DNA of 64,000 bases from JAMXLO01 sp963812475 (GCA_963812475.1 CAWEVI010000029.1:248001-312000); one strand, 5' to 3'. Numbered from the stretch's first letter, positions 46,000 to 55,273 are shown. Notes: generated from the letters alone by a model not told the origin. Program-made: numbers and translations.

Positions 46000-46102
46000 A
46001 ACCGCAGATGAACGCAGATGAACGCAAATAAGACCAGTGATGGCGTGGACGCAGCAATCGCACTGGCCGTATCTGCGTGCATCTGCGTGCATCTGCGGTT
46101 GC
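46000..46102. repeat. Inverted repeat made of three 10-bp units per arm
   Basis: The left arm has ACCGCAGATG, AACGCAGATG, AACGCAAATA (46001-46030); the right arm has ATCTGCGTGC, ATCTGCGTGC, ATCTGCGGTT (46071-46100). The arms are near reverse complements over about 30 bases around a 40-base centre. It lies between the two phnE genes, where it could affect mRNA stability or separate their expression. The type is common in intergenic DNA of several proteobacteria. Confidence 0.82.
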
Positions 46103-46112
46103 ATTTTTCTGG

Positions 46113-46982
46113 CTATTCTATTCGACCGATGGCGATTGTGCGCAGTCGCTCGGAGGTCAGGTCGATCAGGCTCACTGCCACGATGATCAGCACGATGATG
46201 GCGCCGATCTCCTGGTAGTAATTGAAGCTGATGACCGAATAGAGCTCCTGACCGATGCCGCCGGCGCCGACGAATCCGATCACCGTGGCGCCGCGCACAT
46301 TGATCTCGAACCGCAGCAGCACGTACGACAGAAAGTTCGGCAGCACCTGCGGCAGGATGCCGAAGCGCACCGCATGCGCCCAGGTGCCGCCGGCGGCGCG
46401 CACAGCCTCCCACGGGCGCATGTCGGCATTTTCCACCACTTCGGCGAACAACTTTCCAAGCGCTCCCACCGTGTGCAGTGCGATCGCCAGAATCCCCGCC
46501 AGCGGACCAACCCCGAATGTCCACACCAGGATCAGCGCGTAGACGATGTCCGGAACGCTGCGGAACAGTTCGAGCATGCGCCGGAATGCAAAATGCACGG
46601 TGCGGTTCGGTGCGAGATTGGCCGCCGCCGGAAAACACAGCAGCAAGGCGAGCACGGCGCCGCTCAGCGTCGCGAGCGCGGCCATCTGGCTGGTTTCGAA
46701 CAGCAACCACAACCAACTGTCCAGCCGGTACATCCAGTAGGCCAGCGAACCCTGGCTGGTGGTGCCGGCCAACAGCACGTGCAGGCGCAGATCGGGCACC
46801 AGCTTGGCCAGGTATTCGCCGATCCGCGGCGCGCCGGCGACCAGCGACGAAGGATAGACTTCGGACACCCAGGCCGAGAGCAGCAGCGCTCCGCACAGCG
46901 CCGCACCGCAACTCACACCGGCGGCCAACCGCGCACGCCGACGCGCCTGAAATGCGGTCTCCAGTAGGTCGGCGTTCGCCAT
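46113..46982 (-). CDS. phnE: Phosphonate ABC transporter permease, PhnE-like (first)
   Basis: The 289-residue permease has an N-terminal segment followed by about five more, with the ATPase-contact loop EAVRAAGGTWAHAVRFGILPQ and ATVIGFVGAGGIGQEL. It starts five bases before the stop of phnD lies on the same strand (phnD ends at 46988), so the two are co-transcribed. Together with phnD and the second phnE it would import phosphonate, phosphite or a similar oxyanion. The stop TAG at 46115-46113 is just beyond the repeat. Confidence 0.9.
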   Translation of the reverse strand: MANADLLETAFQARRRARLAAGVSCGAALCGALLLSAWVSEVYPSSLVAGAPRIGEYLAKLVPDLRLHVLLAGTTSQGSLAYWMYRLDSWLWLLFETSQMAALATLSGAVLALLLCFPAAANLAPNRTVHFAFRRMLELFRSVPDIVYALILVWTFGVGPLAGILAIALHTVGALGKLFAEVVENADMRPWEAVRAAGGTWAHAVRFGILPQVLPNFLSYVLLRFEINVRGATVIGFVGAGGIGQELYSVISFNYYQEIGAIIVLIIVAVSLIDLTSERLRTIAIGRIE

Positions 46983-46987
46983 ATCGA

Positions 46988-47944
46988 TCAGCGACGCCTG
47001 CGCTCGGTCGCCTCCTGCTGCAGCATGTCGATGAACACCTGAAAGTCCGCGTGCTTGACCGGCACCCAGCCCTTGCCGCTGCCCATGTCGAATGTGTGGT
47101 AGATGTCCGGATATGCCTTCGGCAGCGCGAGGTGGAACGCCAGCATGTCGGCCTGATAACTCGCGGGCGTGCTCTTCCGCACGGTCAGCGGTCCGTTCAG
47201 GATCGGGCGCGACTTCCAGACGATGCGCAGGTCCTTCATGTCGAGCATCTTCTTGTCGACCATCATGCGCAGCGTGCCGCGCGTGAAGCCCTCCTCCTCG
47301 TCGCCGATGCCCGAGGTCCAGGTGACGCCGGCGTCATACTGCCTGTTGAGCACCGCCACCACGGTCTGCTCGTGGCCGCCGGCAAAGCCGGTGCGGCTGA
47401 AATACCTGCCTGATTCCGGATCGATGCCGCGTGCGCGAAACTCGGCACGCGGGATGAGATAGCCCGATGCACTGTTCGGGTCAGCCCAGGCGAGGGAACG
47501 CCCCTTCATGTCGTCGATCGATGCAATGCCGCTGTCGGCTCGCGTGTAGAGAACGGACACGTAAGACGTGCTGCCGTCCTGTTCCTGCGTCACCACGAGC
47601 GGCACGACGTCGCCGTTGCTCTCCAGCCATGCGGACGCATAGGCGGCCGGGCTCATGTATGCGGTCTCGAGCTGTCTGGCGGCGAAGGCCTGGATCACCC
47701 CGGCATAGTCCGCGGCGACCAGCAGCTTCAGCGGCACCTCGAAGGTGGTCTCCATCAGCTTCTTGTAGCCGTCCACGCGGGCCAGCCGGTCAGCGTCGTT
47801 CTCGCCGCCGAGCAGGCCCACGCGCATGACCGGAATGTCCTTTGCCCAGTCGCGCTTGCCCGGCTTCGGCATCTCCTGTGCGAGCGTGGCTCGCGCGAGC
47901 AGGAGTGCACCGAGGCTCGTCGCGGCGCCACGTCGTGTGATCAT
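46988..47944 (-). CDS. phnD: Phosphonate/phosphite ABC transporter substrate-binding protein (PhnD-like)
   Basis: The 318-residue protein starts MITRRGAATSLGALLLARAT with a Tat-like or Sec signal and reads as a PhnD periplasmic binding protein: RVGLLGGENDADRLARVDGYKK, MSPAAYASA and ASGYLIPRAEFRARGID. The substrate class (phosphonate, phosphite, phosphate-like) cannot be fixed. The ATG at 47944 is chosen because the in-frame extension to 48193 has no matching sequence. It is the first gene of the phnD-phnE-phnE group; the ATPase is absent. Confidence 0.9.
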   Translation of the reverse strand: MITRRGAATSLGALLLARATLAQEMPKPGKRDWAKDIPVMRVGLLGGENDADRLARVDGYKKLMETTFEVPLKLLVAADYAGVIQAFAARQLETAYMSPAAYASAWLESNGDVVPLVVTQEQDGSTSYVSVLYTRADSGIASIDDMKGRSLAWADPNSASGYLIPRAEFRARGIDPESGRYFSRTGFAGGHEQTVVAVLNRQYDAGVTWTSGIGDEEEGFTRGTLRMMVDKKMLDMKDLRIVWKSRPILNGPLTVRKSTPASYQADMLAFHLALPKAYPDIYHTFDMGSGKGWVPVKHADFQVFIDMLQQEATERRRR

Positions 47945-48280
47945 CGGATAGCTTCCCATCTGCGCGTCGGTGGCCAGACTAGCGCATGACCGCCCGCGTG
48001 CTAACGCCTGGGTCAAGCAAGGGCGCCAGAGTATGGGATCGACGGCGCGGTGCGCTCTCAGGAATTGACCTCCGTGGCCCCTGCCTTCCGTTGGCGCGGA
48101 CTGTTCACCCGCGGCCCTGGAGCGCGGGGCCGATTCCGTCTCAAGAAACGTGGGCAGAGATTCTGTCGCGGTGGGTGAGACAATCGGTCGCACTTTCGGA
48201 ATCCGCCGGCGCGAGTCGGCAGGTCACTTCCGTCTCATGATGCAAGCGATGAGACATTCCCGCAGTGGGTGAGATAAAAA

Positions 48281-48373
48281 CACTCCTCTCCGATTTGGGA
48301 GGGGCTCGGGGCGGGTTCTTTGCTTCCCCAATTCGCCGACGCCTCCCTCCAACCCCGCGGGGAAAGGGAGTGC
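48281..48373. repeat. C/G-rich imperfect inverted repeat
   Basis: CACTCCTCTCC at 48281-48291 faces GGAAAGGGAGTG at 48361-48372, with TTGGGAGGGGC, CTCCCTCC and CCCCGCGGGG between them. It resembles the C-rich element between convergent genes at 18821-18940, though here both neighbours read leftward. Confidence 0.55.
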
Positions 48374-48542
48374 TCTGCACGTACGAGGTTGGGGGAGGAA
48401 CACGACGGATTGCATAGTGGTGCCCGGGAGGTTGAAGGGATCGAGGCGTGGATGTGGGGGTTAGTCAAGATAACCGCAATGGTCAGTGGAAAAAGACTGC
48501 GCGTGCCTGGTGCCGGTGGATGTTGGTTGAGGTTCAGGATAT

Positions 48543-48738
48543 GGAAAGCAAGCAAGAATAACACGGATTACACGGATAAGAAGCAAAGCCACGGATTACA
48601 CGGAGAGGGAATTTTGCGCTTCGCGCGGTGCCGGGCATTGGCTGCGCGCACAGCATCCAACATTTTCCTTTCCGTGTAATCCGTGGCTTCATCTGTCTCT
48701 CCGTGTAATCCGTGTTGATTCCTGCTTCCTTGCTTCCC
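48543..48738. repeat. Large double inverted repeat with ACGGATTACACGGA units
   Basis: The outer arms AACACGGATTACACGGA (48560-48576) and TCCGTGTAATCCGTGTT (48700-48716) are perfect over 17 bp. The inner arms AAGCCACGGATTACACGGA (48586-48604) and TCCGTGTAATCCGTGGCTT (48671-48689) are perfect over 19 bp. Flanks rich in AAGCAAG and CTTGCTT extend the match outward. The centre is about 65 bases. It could form a long cruciform or RNA hairpin downstream of dppC. Confidence 0.85.
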
Positions 48739-48792
48739 TACCCTCAGAACATGCCCGACCCTGGCTGCAAGGGCTGATGGCGGGCAGCCCAG

Positions 48793-49659
48793 CTACCGCA
48801 TCCGTAACCGCGGGTCGTATTGGTCGCGCAGCGCGTCGCCCAGCAGGTTGAAGCCGACCACCACCAGGAAGATCGCCAGGCCAGGGAACGTTGCGATCCA
48901 CCACGCGGTCAGGAAATAGCCGTGCCCATCGGCCAGTAATGCGCCCCAGTCGGGTGACGGCGGTTGCGCGCCGAGGCCGAGGAACGACAGACCTGCCGTT
49001 TCCACCACCACCGCGCCGGACTGCAGCGTGGCGAGCACCAGCACCGGCGTAAAGCTGTTCGGCAGTACATGGCGCAACATCACACGCAGCCGACCGGCGC
49101 CGATTGCCCGTGCGGCCACGACAAAATCGGCAGCCTGCACGGTCAGCACCTGCCCGCGCATCAGACGCGCATATTGCGGCGTATAGATGATGCCGATCGC
49201 GATCACCGAATTTGTCAAACTGGGGCCGAGCACGGCCACGATGATCAACGCCAGCAGCAGGTAGGGGAACGCCAGCAGCACATCGACCGTACGCATGATC
49301 AGCGCATCAACGCCGCCGCCGACATAGCCGGCGACCAGTCCGAGCGAACCGCCGAGCACCAGCGCCAGACCATCCGCCATCACGATCGCGAGCAGTGCCG
49401 TGCGTGTCCCGTAGATGACCCGACTCAGCGTGTCCCGCCCGTACTGATCGGTGCCGAACCAATGTTCGACTGACGGTGGCGACAGAGCACTCGACAGGTC
49501 CTGTTCATAGGGATCGAACGGCGCGACCAGCGGCGCGATCAACGTCAGCGCCAGGAACAGCACCGCGATGGCCAGCCCGGCGCGGGCTCCTATCCCCCGC
49601 AAGGCCCGGCGGACAACGCCGGGCGGCGACGGCGGAACGGTCGCGGTCGAGGCGCTCAA
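48793..49659 (-). CDS. Dipeptide/oligopeptide-type ABC transporter permease (DppC-like)
   Basis: The 288-residue protein has an N-terminal segment, then the DppC pattern: HWFGTDQYGRDTLSRVIYG, then ARAIGAGRLRVMLRHVLPN (ATPase contact) and SFLGLGAQPPSPDWG. The start is TTG at 49659, overlapping the dppB stop as TTGA; no ATG or GTG occurs before the conserved region. It would import peptides, nickel or similar with dppB. Neither a binding protein nor ATPase genes are adjacent. Confidence 0.92.
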   Translation of the reverse strand: MSASTATVPPSPPGVVRRALRGIGARAGLAIAVLFLALTLIAPLVAPFDPYEQDLSSALSPPSVEHWFGTDQYGRDTLSRVIYGTRTALLAIVMADGLALVLGGSLGLVAGYVGGGVDALIMRTVDVLLAFPYLLLALIIVAVLGPSLTNSVIAIGIIYTPQYARLMRGQVLTVQAADFVVAARAIGAGRLRVMLRHVLPNSFTPVLVLATLQSGAVVVETAGLSFLGLGAQPPSPDWGALLADGHGYFLTAWWIATFPGLAIFLVVVGFNLLGDALRDQYDPRLRMR

Positions 49660-50660
49660 GCCCGGCTGATCCGTGGATCGAGCGCCGCATACAGCATATC
49701 CACCACCAGATTGACCAGGACGAACAACGCCGCAATGAAAAGAGCGCCCGCCTGCACCACCGGGTAGTCGCGGGACAGAATTGAATCGACCATCAGCCGC
49801 CCAAGTCCCGGCAGCGAATAGATCGTCTCGGTCAGCACCGCGCCTGACAGCAGCAGGCCAAGCTGAAGTCCAATGACGGTGACGATAGGGATCGCCGCGT
49901 TGCGCAGGATATGTCGAAGGATCACCTGCGCGTCCGTCACGCCTTTGGCGCGCGCTGTGCGGACATGATCGAGCGTCGCGGCGGCCAATACCTCGGCGCG
50001 CGTTATCCGGGCGATCAGCGCCAATGGCACGCTGGCCAGCGTCACGGCCGGCAACAGCATGTGGCGCAGGCTGGCGCCGATCATTGTTGTATCGCCCGAC
50101 AACAGGCTGTCGATCACGCTCATGCCGGTGATGCGCGGCGGATCGAGACCCACGGGCATCAGACCACCCACCGGCAGCCAGCCAAGTCCGGCGGCGAACA
50201 ACACCAGCAGCATCAGGCCCAACCAGAAGATCGGCATCGACACGCCGAACAGCGTCAGCGTCATCACCACTGTATCGAAGCGCGACCCCTGCCACACCGC
50301 GGACAGCACCCCGATCGGCACGCCGCCCAAGCTGGCCAGCAGGAGCGATGCCAGCGCGAGCTGAAGCGTCACCGGAAAGGCGGCGATCACGTCGTCAAGA
50401 GCAGGACGGTTGCTCTGGACCGAGGTCCCGAGATCGCCGGACAGCGCGCCCCGCATGAAGCGGCCATATTGGATCCAGACCGGCTGGTCGAGGCCAAGCT
50501 GGTCGCGCAACCGTTGCAATTGCTCATTGGTCGCATGGTCTCCCAGCAGCAATTGGGCTACGTCTCCGGGGAGAAGATGCATGGTGACGAACACCACGAT
50601 GCTGACGCCGATCATCACGAAGGCGAGCTGAATCAGGCGGGCAGCAACGAATCTTCCCAC
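49656..50660 (-). CDS. Dipeptide/oligopeptide-type ABC transporter permease (DppB-like)
   Basis: The 334-residue permease has the DppB N-terminus (RFVAARLIQLAFVMIGVSIVVF split here) with six segments, the GDLGTSVQ element, the contact loop VRTARAKGVTDAQVILRHILRN near residue 230 and ETIYSLPGLGRLMVDSI. It is coupled to dppC by a TTGA overlap. The 30-base gap to the hybrid kinase gene upstream on the same strand is short, so read-through or a promoter in the kinase 3' end is needed. Confidence 0.93.
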   Translation of the reverse strand: MGRFVAARLIQLAFVMIGVSIVVFVTMHLLPGDVAQLLLGDHATNEQLQRLRDQLGLDQPVWIQYGRFMRGALSGDLGTSVQSNRPALDDVIAAFPVTLQLALASLLLASLGGVPIGVLSAVWQGSRFDTVVMTLTLFGVSMPIFWLGLMLLVLFAAGLGWLPVGGLMPVGLDPPRITGMSVIDSLLSGDTTMIGASLRHMLLPAVTLASVPLALIARITRAEVLAAATLDHVRTARAKGVTDAQVILRHILRNAAIPIVTVIGLQLGLLLSGAVLTETIYSLPGLGRLMVDSILSRDYPVVQAGALFIAALFVLVNLVVDMLYAALDPRISRA

Positions 50661-50690
50661 AGTCGTGCCCCCGGCTGGACGGTTCCCGCT

Positions 50691-53243
50691 CTAGCTGGCC
50701 GGCGTCGTGGTCGAGCGTCGCGCCGTGTCAGCGCCCTGCATTTGCCCAAGAGCCTCGCGAACCGTTTCCACCAGTGTGCGCATGAGGAACGGCTTCATCA
50801 GGACCCATCGCTCGCAGCCGATTGGTTCGACATCACCGCCGGTAAAGAATACCACTGGGAACGAGGGTCGCCGTGCCCGCACGGAATTCGCGAGTTCCAT
50901 ACCGTTCATGCCGGGCATCGCGAAATCGACCAGGAGAACGTCGTACTCCAGGCCCCGGTCGATCAGGCGGATTGCTTCGCCGCCACTTTCCGCCGCGACG
51001 ACACCGAATCCATTCGCCGAGAGCATCCCGGATATTGTCTCGCGGCTGTTTGCCTCATCGTCAACCACGAGTACGGTGCCATACCGCTGTCCAGGCGCCA
51101 GCGGCTTCAGCGCCTCCGCCGCCTGCAAGTCCAGCGGATTGTCCGGATTTGACGAAGCATCGGCCCCAGCCCTGGGGAAGAAGACGCTGATGGTGGTGCC
51201 TCCGCCAACCGCACTTGCAATTTGCACCCCGCCGCCCGATTGGCTGGCTACACCATACACCTGACTCAGCCCAAGGCCCGAGCCCTGACCAGGTGGCTTG
51301 GTGGTGAAGAACGGCTCAAACGCGCTGCGCATAACCTCATCGGTCATGCCAGTCCCGGTATCGCTTACCGCCACGACGACGTACTCGCCCGGCGGCAGTT
51401 CCGATGGCCGATCAATCTGGTCAACCAAAGCGTTGCGGGTGGCTAGGGTGAGATCGCCCCCATCGGGCATGGCGTCTCGCGCGTTGATCGCGAGATTGAG
51501 GATGACATGCTCGATCTGCACCGGATCGACCAGTGCCGGCCACAGATCCTGCTCGAGCTTTGCCTCAATTCGTGTACCGCTGCCGAGCGTGGCGCGCAGC
51601 AGGTCGTCCATGCCGCGGACGATTTTGTTCATGTCGGACTGGACACGCCGCAGCGGCTGCTTGCGTGAGAATGCCAGCAATTGCCGAACGAGATCGGAGC
51701 CGCGGCGTGTGGCTTGAAGTATCACCGCGAGGCGGCGACCATTGGTGGAATGCTCGGGAAGTTGGTTGTTCAGCATTTCGGCATTCCCGCTGATCGCGAT
51801 CAGCAGGTTGTTGAAGTCATGCGCGACGCCAGCTGTCAGTCTGCCGATCGCCGCCATGGTCTGCGCCTGGTGCAGCCGCTCCTCCGTCTGACGACGCTCG
51901 GTAACATCGGTATACAGTGTGACAAAGCCTCCACCCGGCAGCGGATTGCGGCGGATCTCGAGTTGCCGCCCGCTCGGACGAGGCCGTTCTATCGTACCCA
52001 TGGTCGCCCCGGAGCGCAGCAGGGCCAGACGCCGGGCGACCTCCGTCTCGACATCGACTGCGCCAAATTCTCCCGCCACAACCTGTCCGCGTAAGATGTC
52101 CTCCATCGGCAAGCCCACGCGCAATATGTCCGTCGGCACCCCGGTGAACTCCGGAAAGCGCTGGTTCCATGCCATCAAGCGGAAATCCGCGTCGACCATC
52201 ATGATGCCGTCGCCCATGCCGGTAATCGTACCTTCGAGAATCGCGCGCTCTCGCGCGAGCAATTCATGGCGTCGTCTCGCGGCGATCTCCTCTCGCAAGA
52301 GCAGTGCCGCCATGAGCACCACCAGCAGCGTGATGCCCGCAGCGAACAACAGGGCATTCTGTTCCCAGACTGCGGCCGCGCGCATCGCCTCGGCCCGATC
52401 TACGCCCGCCACCACTTTCAGGTTCCGATCGGGGACCGCAGCGAAGGCATAGATGCGGTCTGTTGCATCCAGCGCCGAACGTCCGGTCCAACTTCCGTCG
52501 GGTGCTCCCTGCATCGCGGCGAACAAAGGTGAGCCGGCAATACTAACGACTGTCCCGGATTGCGTCGGATCCGAAAGAGTCCACGCATCCCCCGTGCTGC
52601 TCACCACAGCGACAAGGCCTTGGCCGCCCAGATCGACCTCGCGCGTGAACCGCAAGAGCGAATTCATGTCGTACGATGCAGCGATGACGCCGGCAAACCT
52701 GCCGTCGTGGGTGTCCAGACGGCGGACAAGATTGATTTGCCAGGCCTGGGTGACCTGACCCTGGGTGAGGGCGCCCACGAACATCCTGCCGTCGTCGTTC
52801 AGAAGTGCCGCCTCGTAGCGAAAATAGTCACGACCGCTCACGTCCGTGCCGAGGATGGCGGCGCGAGTGCTTGAGCGGACGATTCCCTGATCGTCCGCGA
52901 TGAAAATGTGGAGCGAGACATCATTCAGCGCGACCACCTGCCCGGACCGTGCGGCCATATCGAAATTCGTCGGATCGCGCTGCCATTCATATTCGAGGAT
53001 GCGCAGTGTCTGATCGAGCGTCAGCAGTTCGCGTCGCAGCAACTCCTCCAAAGCCAGGGCTCTGCCGACAATTTCCGCCTGAACGCGCGCCCGCGCCTCT
53101 GTACGGTGGGCCACGATGGCGTCGCGGGCGCCGATCCAGGTCAGCGCAATCAGGGCCAGGGCCGCGGCGAGGACCAAGACCTGGCCGATTCTGCGGCAGC
53201 CAGCACCCCACGCCGTTGGCGGCGGCGGTTCGTTGACCTTCAT
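50691..53243 (-). CDS. Hybrid sensor histidine kinase/response regulator
   Basis: The 850-residue membrane kinase has TM1 at about residues 20-37, a periplasmic PDC/dCACHE-type sensor region to about 290, TM2 at about 295-316, a PAS-like domain (DADFRLMAWNQRFPEFTG) at about 330-445, then the kinase core: phospho-acceptor His475 (GVAHDFNNLL), N-box Asn587 (NLAINARDAM), G-boxes (SDTGTGM, GSGLGL) and a C-terminal receiver with Asp773 and Lys817. It is the HWE-unlike, NtrB/FixL-like GVAHDFNN class. ATG at 53243 is used; an in-frame TTG at 53282 with AAGGAGG just after it is possible. No separate output regulator is next to it. It faces the amidohydrolase gene. Confidence 0.9.
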   Translation of the reverse strand: MKVNEPPPPTAWGAGCRRIGQVLVLAAALALIALTWIGARDAIVAHRTEARARVQAEIVGRALALEELLRRELLTLDQTLRILEYEWQRDPTNFDMAARSGQVVALNDVSLHIFIADDQGIVRSSTRAAILGTDVSGRDYFRYEAALLNDDGRMFVGALTQGQVTQAWQINLVRRLDTHDGRFAGVIAASYDMNSLLRFTREVDLGGQGLVAVVSSTGDAWTLSDPTQSGTVVSIAGSPLFAAMQGAPDGSWTGRSALDATDRIYAFAAVPDRNLKVVAGVDRAEAMRAAAVWEQNALLFAAGITLLVVLMAALLLREEIAARRRHELLARERAILEGTITGMGDGIMMVDADFRLMAWNQRFPEFTGVPTDILRVGLPMEDILRGQVVAGEFGAVDVETEVARRLALLRSGATMGTIERPRPSGRQLEIRRNPLPGGGFVTLYTDVTERRQTEERLHQAQTMAAIGRLTAGVAHDFNNLLIAISGNAEMLNNQLPEHSTNGRRLAVILQATRRGSDLVRQLLAFSRKQPLRRVQSDMNKIVRGMDDLLRATLGSGTRIEAKLEQDLWPALVDPVQIEHVILNLAINARDAMPDGGDLTLATRNALVDQIDRPSELPPGEYVVVAVSDTGTGMTDEVMRSAFEPFFTTKPPGQGSGLGLSQVYGVASQSGGGVQIASAVGGGTTISVFFPRAGADASSNPDNPLDLQAAEALKPLAPGQRYGTVLVVDDEANSRETISGMLSANGFGVVAAESGGEAIRLIDRGLEYDVLLVDFAMPGMNGMELANSVRARRPSFPVVFFTGGDVEPIGCERWVLMKPFLMRTLVETVREALGQMQGADTARRSTTTPAS

Positions 53244-53448
53244 GGCAGCGTTCCGGGCGATCGAACCCTCCTTGGAGTGCAAGTCACCTTAGCGTGATAT
53301 CACATATCGGCTCGCAGATTTATTGCAATCGAGCATGGCCGAGTAAAAAAGCGCCGAGTGGCTGCAAGAACGACTGGATGCCGCCGAAGTTCGCCCGGTC
53401 GAGACGATCGTGCTACGGATTTCCCTCGTGCATCGGGAGAGGCGCCGC

Positions 53449-54492
53449 ATGATCGAGCCCAGGACAGCGACCCGGTTCGGCCGGATCTACGCGCCTGATG
53501 AGGCCTGGCTGGGCAAGGCGCCACGAGAACCAATTCTGGAACCGGATCTGCCGATTATTGATACACACCATCACCTCTGGGACCGTCCAGATCATCGTTA
53601 TCTGTTGCACGAATTGCTCACGGACCTGCGAGCGGGCCACAACGTGGTCGCAACCGTGTTCCTGCAGTGCCACGCGATGTACCGCGCCGCCGGCGCGGAG
53701 GAACTGCGCCCGGTTGGCGAAACCGAGTTTGTCGCTGGGATCGCCGCGATGAGCGATAGCGGCGGCTACGGGACCCCTCGGATCGCCGCCGGCATCGTGG
53801 GTTACGCCGATCTCACACTGGGCGAGCGGGTCGAGCCCGTACTGGAGGCGCAGATAAGAGCCGGCGGCGGTCGGTTCCGCGGCGTACGCCACTCCGGCAA
53901 CTGGGACGCCGATCCGATCATCGGCAATGGCGCACCTGGGCCGGACATCTATCGGCGCGCCGATTTCAGGGCGGGCCTGGCTCGGCTGACCGCTCTGGGG
54001 CTGTCGCTGGACGCCTGGGTGTTCCATACCCAGTTGGCCGACGTGATCGATTTGGCCCGCGCCTTTCCCGGCACCAACATCATCATGGGCCATGTCGGTG
54101 GGGTGCTGGGCTACGGCCCCTATTCCGGCAGACGCGACGAGGTGTTCGCCTCCTGGAAGGCATCGGTTACGGAACTGGCGAAGTGCCCGAACGTGACGAT
54201 GAAGCTGGGCGGCATGATGATGCGGGCTGCCTTGTTCGACTATAAGGCAGCCGAGCGACCGCCCTCATCCGAGGAACTGGCAAGCTGGTGGCGGCCCTAT
54301 ATCGAGACCTGCATCGAGCTGTTCGGTGCGAATCGCTGCATGTTCGAGAGCAACTTCCCGGTGGAGAAGATGGGCATCGGCTGGGCGGGACTTTGGAACG
54401 CGTTCAAGCGGATTGCCGCGGGCGCGTCGGCGGACGAAAAGAGCGCCATGTTCAGCGACACGGCACGACGCATTTATCGATTGGGATCATGA
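53449..54492 (+). CDS. Amidohydrolase family 2 protein (PF04909-like)
   Basis: The 347-residue TIM-barrel protein has the metal motif DTHHHLWD (residues about 36-43), a second metal-ligand region GVRHSGNWD, IMGHVGG and FESNFPVEKMG near the C-terminus. These match the COG3618/amidohydrolase-2 group that includes lactone and 2-pyrone-4,6-dicarboxylate hydrolases and decarboxylases. The ATG at 53449 follows GGGAGAGG. The methyltransferase gene starts four bases after its stop, so they form an operon. The substrate is unknown. Confidence 0.87.
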   Translation: MIEPRTATRFGRIYAPDEAWLGKAPREPILEPDLPIIDTHHHLWDRPDHRYLLHELLTDLRAGHNVVATVFLQCHAMYRAAGAEELRPVGETEFVAGIAAMSDSGGYGTPRIAAGIVGYADLTLGERVEPVLEAQIRAGGGRFRGVRHSGNWDADPIIGNGAPGPDIYRRADFRAGLARLTALGLSLDAWVFHTQLADVIDLARAFPGTNIIMGHVGGVLGYGPYSGRRDEVFASWKASVTELAKCPNVTMKLGGMMMRAALFDYKAAERPPSSEELASWWRPYIETCIELFGANRCMFESNFPVEKMGIGWAGLWNAFKRIAAGASADEKSAMFSDTARRIYRLGS

Positions 54493-54496
54493 AGCC

Positions 54497-55273
54497 ATGA
54501 GCGATACGGCCCACCAGGACCTGATCCTGGACCAGTTCACCCGGCAGGCGACGCCGTTCAGCACCGCCGATACGATTACCGATGCGAATGCGCTGCGGAT
54601 GATCGTCGCGGCCGCTACGCCTGGACCGGGCGATACGGTGCTTGATGTGGCGTGCGGCGGCGGGATCATCGTGTGCGCCTTCGCCCCGGGAGTGAAGCAT
54701 GCGACCGGGATCGACATGACGCCGGCCATGCTGGACCGCGCCCGTCAACTCGCCGCCGAGAAGGGCCTGGCGAACGTTTCCTGGGATCAGGGCGATGTCG
54801 GGTCGCTGCCCTATGCGGACGGCGCGTTCGACATCGTAGTGACGCGCTTTTCCATGCATCATTTCCTCGATCCGATCGGCATGCTGCGCGAGATGGTCCG
54901 CGTGTGTGCACCGGGCGGGCGCGTCGTGGTGGTGGACATGTACGCGTCGGAGAATCCGGCCAAGGCGACCGAATGGAACCGGCTGGAGAAGCTGCGCGAT
55001 CCGTCGCATGCGCGGTGTCTGACTTTGACGGAGTTGAAGGCGTTGTTCGGCTCGGTCGGCCTTCCGGCCCCGGAGGCAGGCTTTTACGAATTGCGCGACG
55101 AGGTGCGGAACCTGCTGCGGCGATCATTTCCAAATCCGGGCGACGATGTGAAGATCATTGCGATGTTCAGCGCGTCTGCCGAGGATGACCGCTTGGGCAT
55201 TCCGGTTCGCCGCGAGGGGGACAGGATCAACTACGCATACCCGATTGCGATCCTGGCCGCCCGGCGTGACTGA
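54497..55273 (+). CDS. SAM-dependent methyltransferase (UbiE/class I-like)
   Basis: The 258-residue protein has the class I methyltransferase motif I VLDVACGGGI near residue 50, GIDMTPAMLDRAR, GDVGSLPYADGAFDIV and CAPGGRVVVVDMY. It lacks an obvious binding domain for quinones or other known substrates, so its target is open; it most resembles the UbiE/Methyltransf_11 group. The start ATG at 54497, four bases after the amidohydrolase stop, is the natural one. It ends 40 bases before the convergent livF. Confidence 0.88.
   Translation: MSDTAHQDLILDQFTRQATPFSTADTITDANALRMIVAAATPGPGDTVLDVACGGGIIVCAFAPGVKHATGIDMTPAMLDRARQLAAEKGLANVSWDQGDVGSLPYADGAFDIVVTRFSMHHFLDPIGMLREMVRVCAPGGRVVVVDMYASENPAKATEWNRLEKLRDPSHARCLTLTELKALFGSVGLPAPEAGFYELRDEVRNLLRRSFPNPGDDVKIIAMFSASAEDDRLGIPVRREGDRINYAYPIAILAARRD

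Larger units (their letters stand above)
47945..48792. other. Gene-free stretch with several repeats
   Basis: This 848-base stretch has no supportable gene. The part next to phnD must contain its promoter. The sequence GTGGGTGAGA occurs twice (48171 and 48266 regions) as a short direct repeat about 95 bases apart. Two inverted repeats follow and are listed separately (48281-48373, 48543-48738). Confidence 0.7.

Noticed and set aside
46000..46102. A CRISPR-like array of short repeats
   Set aside because: Units are 10 bp, contiguous without spacers, and inverted in the second half; no cas gene is near.
48543..48738. An insertion sequence or its remnant
   Set aside because: No transposase frame or target duplication is visible between the arms; it is better described as an intergenic repeat.
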